A DNA stretch of 64,000 bases from Nereocystis luetkeana (lineage: Eukaryota > Sar > Phaeophyceae > Laminariales > Laminariaceae): the NCBI GenBank assembly GCA_031213475.1, contig JARUPZ010000018.1:3472733-3536732 (forward strand). Direction: 5' to 3'. The notes beneath the pieces were generated by a model. The model searched no databases. It was given only the letters and a program-made list of their open reading frames with translations, and was not told the origin of the DNA. Of the stretch, positions 57,801 to 64,000 are shown piece after piece (position 1 is the first letter of the stretch; each line of letters opens with the position of its first letter). Position numbers and translations under genes: made by a program.

Positions 57801-60800
57801 GTTCGGGATTCCCGCCTTTCCGGTGGACACGCACATTCACAGGCTCGCACTCCGTTGGGGACTCACGAAGAACGAAAATAACGCCAGCAAGTGAGAGCGA
57901 GGGATGGTGGTGGTGGGGGGCGGTGGTGGTGGTGGTAGCGAGGGTAATGGTGGTGGCCATGGTGGGTGATTCGATTTAGGAGCTGCGTTGGTCACGCGTG
58001 TTGTCGAACGTTTCCTTTCCTTTAAAATATTTTCGGGCCGCTTACGTTGTTTGCTTAGTTTCTGTATTTTTATTTTTTTAATTGTTTGATTTGTGTTTAA
58101 TGCGTTGCGCGTTGTTTAGCGTTTAGTCAGTGGCGGTCGCAGGGAGGCACAGGGAGGCGCTGCGCCAGCGAGCAGCAGGTGTGCCGTTGCCGGGGAACGG
58201 GGAAACGCGTTACGTCGATGTCACGCAGGCAAGCGCTCACTTTGCACTGCCTTGTCTCTTCTTTTAACAGTCGTGCACAGCAGTTAAGGTCGAAAATCTT
58301 CCCACGACGGTTTGCACAGCCGCCCTTCATACGTCGACGCGTTCGTACAGATCTCGTGCGCCGCAAACGTCGGCTTGCAAGCAAACCTACCTGTTAGGCA
58401 GGCACGAACGTCTTGCTACCCTTGGAGGGACATAGGGTGGAAGGTAGGTCTCGAATATGCCGGCGGAGCTACTGGCCTTCGACAGTCAACATAAAGCTCC
58501 GCGCGCAGTCTACTGCAAGCAAACACCCGGGTTATTCGTACCGAACCGCACGAAGTACCGCCCCGCCCCGCCCCACCCCGAAGAAAATCGATGAAACCAA
58601 AACTGGCGTGGGTACTCCGAGCACAGTGTGAGCTGCTGGCAGCACACACCCGTGAGTGGAGGCGCCTCTCGCTGCCGTACGCGCTGCTTTCATCACGTGT
58701 TTTTTGTTGTTGTCAGTTATCACCAGGATTCCCCCCGAAAAACCCCAACGACGTACATGCAGCCAGCAGGCATGAATCTATAGCAATTAGCCGACGCGGA
58801 GGAAAAATGGTGCTTCGGGCTCAGGAAGTTCAGTGCCAATCCCCCCTGCCCATGCCCGCCCTCCCCGCCGCTTTTCGTCCCATGGACAGAGTGGAAGAGG
58901 ACCTTAAGGCGGCGTTTCCCAGAGATTCGTGGGCCAAGCTGCACCTGCAGTTTATATACTTCGGCAGGGAGCACTGCCAGGCAAGAAATGTATGCTCTTC
59001 GGTTTTTTGTACCTGTTGGCTACCGCTTCGCTTACGTTCTTACTCTTTTAGTGCTTTCGCTGTGTTCCCCCTGTTACCGTCGTCTCTGTAGTTTGCTGCT
59101 GTTGCCGCCTCTTACATTTTCCCTCTTGCGGACTCTGACACGATGTCGTTGTGCTATCCGTTCAGGAGATATGCTTCGATACTATAGTGTCAGGCGTAAC
59201 ACACGCCAAACAATAGTGAATAGGCCTACGGCGGCCATCGCGCACGTAGACGGCGCCTGGCGCGTGCGCCCGCTCGTTCGTTCGTTCGTGACAGCATACA
59301 TGATAGAGGAGAGCCGCTGATGCACGGGTGGCCGGGACCGCCCCCCTTGCATTATGTGGGTGTAAAACAATCCTTGTGGAGACGTTGAACAATGTGGCAA
59401 GCCCCGCAAGGTGTCGACAACGTCTCCACAAGTTTTTTTTTACGCTCACATTATGCAAGCGGGGGGTCCCGGCCACCTGTTTACCATCGGCCGCTCCCGC
59501 CGCTATATAGGACGTCTATCTTCCAGCGACCCATCCATCGCTTGCAGGGGATACGTGGGGCAGACGAGCTCACCGTTGCTCACCGCAAAAGCCACTCGTG
59601 TCCTCTGTGGATTGTTGAGGGTAGAAAATATCATCCCTGATCTGTACAGATGATCTGTTTGATCTAGCTCATGTTGGAGGGTGAGAGCCGTGCAATCTGC
59701 ATGACCCGCATGATCTAGCTCATATTTCCTGGACTGGATCTATACTATAAAACAGGTCCTGCACAGCATCTCATAACGGCTGAGGCTAGGATCTATAGAT
59801 GATCTATCTGTAGATGATGATCTCCCCGATGCGTCAAAGCTTTGTGATTTACTTACGCACGCAGTACTCTCATTTTTCTGACCCCACCCTCTTGGGAGGC
59901 TTCAGAGGGGGAGAACTGACCATAAACGAAATGGCGATTGCGGCAGCGGCAACAACTCCACTGCGTGGTTTGAGGGAAGATGATGCAATTTTTGGTGTCC
60001 CAACTGCAATGGTTGATGGAAGGAATTGTGACGGAACGGGCGCAAGCCGATCCCTCCCGTACTGTACTGCTGGACGCCGACGCTGCTCCTAGACGGTTCA
60101 ATGGTTGATAACACCGAAGTTGTTTTTGTTCTGGTCTCTGTATCTTGGCGTCCCGAAGGGGTTGATTGTCATTAACCCGCCAGCCCCTGAAAAATATCTT
60201 CGACTCTGAATTCCAAGTGCGTTGTCTCCGAAAAGAGGGTGTAGTTCTGAAAGGGTAAACACCGCCCTCCCTACGCACATCCCCCCTCTATATAGGTGGG
60301 GTGGAAGTCGGTTGGTGACAACAATGTACAACATACCGCTCACTAAGTGAGCTAGACAACCCAGGGTACATCGTACCCTTTTTGTTTTGTATTGTTTTGG
60401 TGGTTGCCGCAACCGGCGGTCGAGTTTGATCATTTTCGTGCTTGGTGGAGAACCTCAACTCCGCACAAGGGGGATGCTCAGATCACGTACCAGTAGTGTT
60501 CATGGTAACGCACCCACGAGGCAGTTACATAGTAACCCCAATGCTCTCTCTGGAAGTGGCCATACCGGAGAAAATAAACGTACATTCGACGCTGTCCTCC
60601 AAGTGCAAGAAAATCCGCCTCACAAGCGGTTCTCAGTAGGATGCAGCCCACCCTTCATGCGACTCGCCGAATAACTCACGGCGCTTCGCGCTTGGTTCTA
60701 GCGATGTCTGCCTGGTCGGTGAAAACCCAACGTGCTCCGTCCCGTCCTTGTAGGGGTGCGAGGGTCTAAGATCATACGACTACGGCCATGCATGAGATCG

Positions 60801-61314
60801 AATACATCTCTCCTATCGAGTACACGTCCCCCCTTTGAAATCAACTCGTTGAAGCTGTCATCCATATGCAAGTCGGCTTCACAAGTGGTTTTCAGTAGAA
60901 TGTAGCTCATCCTTCATGCGACTCGCCGAATACCCTACGTTCCGCTTCGCGCTTGGTGCAAGTAATGTCTGCCTAGTCGGTGAAAACCCGACTTGCTCCG
61001 TCCCGGCATTGTAGAGATGCGAAGGTCTGTGGTCATACGACTACGCCCATGCATGATAATGAGTACCCCCCTCCGTCCCGCCCCCCCCGTGTTGCACCTG
61101 AATATTTACAGATCGGCTCCACGAACGGTCTAACCGTTGCCCCCTTCCCCCCCCCTCCCCCCGGATGACTGAACCTTACCCTCTACGTGCCCACGGAAAC
61201 CGCTTCTTCTGTCCACTTTCTCGGAAAATGCAGGCGCGAATCCACGACCCCTCGGCGTGTCCGGTGTGCAGTTGGATAAAAAAGGTGTGGGGTAGAAGAG
61301 CAGGAGAAGAGTAG
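51831..61314 (+). CDS. NTH1: endonuclease III-type DNA glycosylase/AP lyase
   Basis: Eight exons: 51831-52053, 54281-54900, 55338-55394, 55920-56011, 56834-56955, 57767-57890, 58890-58980, 61234-61314. They sum to 1410 bases, 469 residues and TAG. The first 260 or so residues are a Lys/Glu/Ala-rich, nuclear-type extension. The HhH-GPD domain follows: ALYPDPPIPINHM, FTLLCGVLLSAQTTDGQ (Gln295), VNEVTKELF, VGLAPTKSKNL, hairpin LPGVGRKTA with catalytic Lys374, VDTHIHRLALR with Asp392, and GREHCQ...CPVCSW with Cys442, Cys452 and Cys455. The enzyme excises oxidised pyrimidines and cuts the AP site in base excision repair. Introns 4 and 7 use GC donors (AG|GCAGGC and CAG|GCAAGA). Only three of the usual four FeS Cys are seen. 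The first exon, about 2.2 kb upstream, is phase-compatible but least certain. Confidence 0.93.
53906..53994. mobile_element. MITE family B, copy in NTH1 intron 1
   Basis: Arms CCCTTTTAGAACCGCAGTCC and ACAAGACTATAGTACTAAAAGGG. Right arm is more diverged. About 89 bases. Confidence 0.82.
56165..56372. repeat. family C repeat in NTH1 intron 4
   Basis: Starts TTTGAGGGCAGAAATATCCCTG, includes GGGAGCCGTGTGACCTGCAT and ends in GATCTATCTG words. Close match to 59615-59826. Confidence 0.75.
57470..57695. repeat. (GGAT)n/(TGGA)n microsatellite in NTH1 intron 5
   Basis: Irregular ATGG/GGAT array with GATTGATAGGCGGATGGAT higher-order units. Ends about 70 bases before exon 6. Confidence 0.9.
59327..59477. 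mobile_element. MITE family E, long hairpin in NTH1 intron 7
   Basis: 151 bases. Arms of about 60 bases (GGTGGCCGGGACCGCCCCCC at the left, GGGGGGTCCCGGCCACC at the right; inner CTTGTGGAGACGTTG and CAACGTCTCCACAAG) can pair almost end to end. Confidence 0.88.
59615..59826. repeat. family C repeat in NTH1 intron 7
   Basis: TTGAGGGTAGAAAATATCATC start, GAGAGCCGTGCAATCTGCAT centre, GATCTATCTGTAGATGATGATC end. Confidence 0.75.
60280..60836 (+). mobile_element. R1 repeat, near full-length copy in NTH1 intron 7
   Basis: Starts at CCCCCCTCTATATAGG with the reversed GTTGGTGACAAC...GAGCTAGACAACC block and ends GAGTACACGTCCCCCC. A family B arm relic (GTGTAGTTCTGAAAGGG) lies just upstream at about 60238. 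Confidence 0.82.
60837..61088 (+). mobile_element. R1 repeat, 5'-truncated copy head-to-tail with the previous
   Basis: Begins AAATCAACTCGTTGAAGCTG and keeps the 3' end TGATAATGAGTACCCCCCTC. Ends 145 bases before the last NTH1 exon. Confidence 0.82.
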
Positions 61315-64000
61315 TAACACCACCCATTGTCACGTATCTTATGAGTCTTGGTTGGGTAGCGTTCAGGCGGGGGGGGGCGGGGCGGGGCGAAGGGGAGGGA
61401 AGGGGGACAGGATGCCCGTTGTGTTTCTTGTCGTATTGTTTTTTTGTCATTTCTGGAGGAAGAGACACGGTTTTTCCGTTTTCATCCGTTTGCCTTCTCC
61501 TCTGCCACTAGCGGCGATGGGCGACTGCTGTACGTCCTGCTGATGCATCAATAGCACTCATTCGCCGTGCGAAGTCATGCATGTTTTTTGTTTTCAACTC
61601 CTCCGTAGGCCAGATCCCCCCTCCCTGAAGGCCGGGCGATATAGGAAGTCTCATGTTTTTTCAGTCTCCGTCTCCCCTCCACGCGATAGCTTTGAAGAAA
61701 GTATACCGACCTTGTTGCCTTTCACTGTGCGCCTCACCACTGGTTCGCCGGAGGCAAGTGTACCACACGCTAAGCTGTGGCCTTCGACGAAATCCTTCGG
61801 GTGCGAACACTGACCCCGTTCCCCACATGGACGTAATCCGTGAGCCACGAAGGTCTTCCCGGAAAACAGTTCGACCAAAAAATACGCGCGATTGAAGTAC
61901 CGCGCACAGTTTGCAAATATTACTTTCGACGATAATTCTTGATCTCACAAACAGATGAGAGTGTCTTTTGAATATCGTCAGAAATGGTTCCCACAACACT
62001 CTCTTTTTTGCTTCTCGTGCGAATAACATGCGATTCAAGTCGGACTGGAACATGTACGATACATTGTCGGAGGGAAAAGTAATCCATAATCACTTGAAGA
62101 ACGTCTGTTGGTTTTGTAAGCCGAACCTGCAATATATAAAGCCGACCCCAACCGTTTTCTCGTGCGCGTGCCCTTCGTTGGTCAACCTCAGACTGGTCCT
62201 GGCGCCCCAAAGGTGTTGTCAGACTTGACTTGCCTCCGAGACTACCTGGCAAGCCCGACACCCCCGAAAAAGTCCAGCAAAAACGCCATCGTGTACAGCG
62301 AGAGGCTACTCGAGATGGAACAGGTGCGTTTTTCTTTGCAATGTGTTTTTTCCTATTGAGACTCATGAGCGAAAGATGATGCAGTGTTCCCCTGATGCTA
62401 TAATCAGGACGGCGATGCTAAGTTATGTTGTCGTTGTGAAGTGACCACGTACTGTTCACCGCTTGGTCAAAGGCTTTCAAAGAATTTGTGCTTCAATGCG
62501 AAGGTGCATGCTCTGTGCGTGCGGACAACACGGCATCTGACTTTCAGTTTTGTAGCCGACGAGCGCAAGCATCATGCATATTTCAAGAGTCGCAACGGCA
62601 GCACGATTTTGACTTTTTGTGCACCGGGGTTTAATGCTAAAACATATACTTGGGTAAATATGTGCCAGCAGGCTGCTGTAATTCAGCGTCAGAGTCTCAG
62701 CCTCCTCTCACACATGGCACACCCACCTACAGGCGCGAGTTGAAGGGCGTAGGATAACGTACAACTCACTGGTAGGTTTAGACGTTAACTCACATGAATA
62801 AGCCACACGCCTCGGAACACCTCTAGCAGAAGGCCGCGTCAATACCACTCGCGGCTGTCATGCACCATGTGATGCGTGCACGATGTTCGGACTTGCCACC
62901 ACAGGGGACGGGGATGCGCTCTGTCTTGCGTGGTGACATCGCTGCCCCGAGTAAAATTACGCGGCGTCACCCCCTTACCCTGTCTCTGCGTGTTCTCTGT
63001 TCTGCCCCGTATTTCGCTGTCGGCCCCGTCTGCCCGTCACCTGCCGTGTGGTTTGCTTCCATCTGATTCTCCTCTTCGCAGTTCAGGATGAAGATAGAAG
63101 AGGGCTAATGGTTTTCATAGAAGTGGACGACAACGTACCCACCCCCGCGGCGCGCTTCCCCTCCCGATGCCCAGACCGAGCGCATCCGAAGCGGGGGCTG
63201 CCAGAGCAAGACGACGCAATAACGCCCTTTTTGTGTTATTTGTCGTGCGCCCTTACGGTTGAGATTGGAGAGCTACCAATTGTTCCGCCGTGCGGTGCGA
63301 GACGGGTTGGCTGATCTTTCCGTACGAATCCGTACGAATTGTTGTTTGTGGTACGATATACTAATAAGATTTAAACGTAACTGTAGTGTTTCCTTTTAGT
63401 GGCGCCAGGTACAGGTGGTGTTTTTTTTTTCTCCCCTGTTGACGGTGCCGTGCAATGCGAAGTCAGAGAGCTGGGTACGTGAACGCAGGGCTCTATGAGT
63501 AGAACGCACATGTTTTGCGAAGGTCTACTATACGTACAAGCGTGGGCAAACTAAAAACAGACGGCACGTCGTGCAAGTGTACTGTTAGCTGGGAGAACGG
63601 TGGGAGCCTTCTGCGCTGCCGTCCGCAGCCGCTCGAGACATCCTTACCTTTTTTTTCTTAGTAGTAAACCCCTCTTTTGTTCGGTCTGTTGTCGGTTCAC
63701 CTATTGTACGCTTGTGTTGATGGCAAGCGCTCGTTACATGCTGCCGCCCTGTTTGCCCCTGCTTTTGCTGCTGCTGTACAATTTGTATATATCGAGTCTG
63801 TAGGCAAGAAACTTTACCGTCCATCACTACCGTGAGAAGAGAGGGTGTCTAATTGCCACTTCAAAGTATACCAGGTGTTTTTACTGTTTTTGTACCGTAC
63901 GAGGTACCAAGTGGATATCATGTACACCTACCTATCATACCAGGTACCTGGTATATCATAAATAATCGGCAGGATCAATAATTAACACGGATGAGTACGG
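61315..64000. other. stretch downstream of NTH1 with possible unassigned exon
   Basis: One candidate exon on plus ends at about 62322 with a GT donor (reading DLTCLRDYLASPTPPKKSS then IVYSERLLEMEQ). A phase-0 continuation starts after AG near 62472 (AFKEFVLQCEG) and runs to a stop near 62630. I do not recognise the product and the upstream exons are unknown. The last 150 bases hold two TACCWGGTA motifs (63938, 63945). Confidence 0.35.

Noticed and set aside
59560..59640. HRKSHSCPLWIVEG as the last NTH1 exon
   Set aside because: Only one Cys in the pair and no stop in a sensible place; the exon at 61234 has CPVCSW, correct phase and a stop.
63082..63314. Possible exon after CTTCGCAG
   Set aside because: Frame lacks any recognisable domain or donor; reads like random GC-rich sequence.

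Overview
The window is eukaryotic nuclear DNA. Its coding sequence sits in short exons (30 to 620 bases) with GT-AG and some GC-AG introns of up to about 6 kb, surrounded by dense young and old repeats. The large introns, mixed base composition, chromodomain Ty3/gypsy element and many miniature inverted-repeat elements best fit a large stramenopile (brown-alga-like) genome. That placement is inference; no marker gene fixes the species.

Three host genes can be built from the sequence. (1) A UBE2Q-type ubiquitin-conjugating enzyme, plus strand, three exons seen between 1.09 and 10.0 kb, with unseen 5' and 3' parts. (2) A long coiled-coil protein, minus strand, about 43.9 to 31.9 kb, at least a dozen exons, many joined in matching phase. 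(3) A complete endonuclease III/NTH1 DNA glycosylase, plus strand, 51.8 to 61.3 kb, eight exons that sum to exactly 470 codons and include two GC-AG introns.

From 16.9 to 26.9 kb lies a 10-kb Ty3/gypsy retrotransposon on the minus strand, in the order LTR, gag, NADAR domain, protease, RT, RNase H, integrase, chromodomain and Tudor-like tail, LTR. The NADAR domain (a fold that binds or hydrolyses NAD/ADP-ribose) between gag and protease is the most striking find. The copy is dead: in-frame stops, frameshifts, a 466-base insertion and a mutated protease triad. Its two LTRs look like different subfamilies and there is no target duplication.

Other mobile DNA: a solo LTR of the same family with a TTTGA duplication (48.0 kb), a LINE-like RT fragment (48.3 kb), a 1.66-kb non-autonomous hAT-like element with a nested foldback element (46.3 to 47.9 kb), at least four MITE families (one nested in another), and about ten copies of a 5'-truncated retroposon-like repeat (called R1 here) that ends in a run of C. 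Simple repeats are large, including about 900 bases of CCCTCT and about 700 bases of a GCTTGCCTT-type satellite. The 9-mer TACC(A/T)GGTA occurs 28 times, where about 0.5 would be expected by chance.
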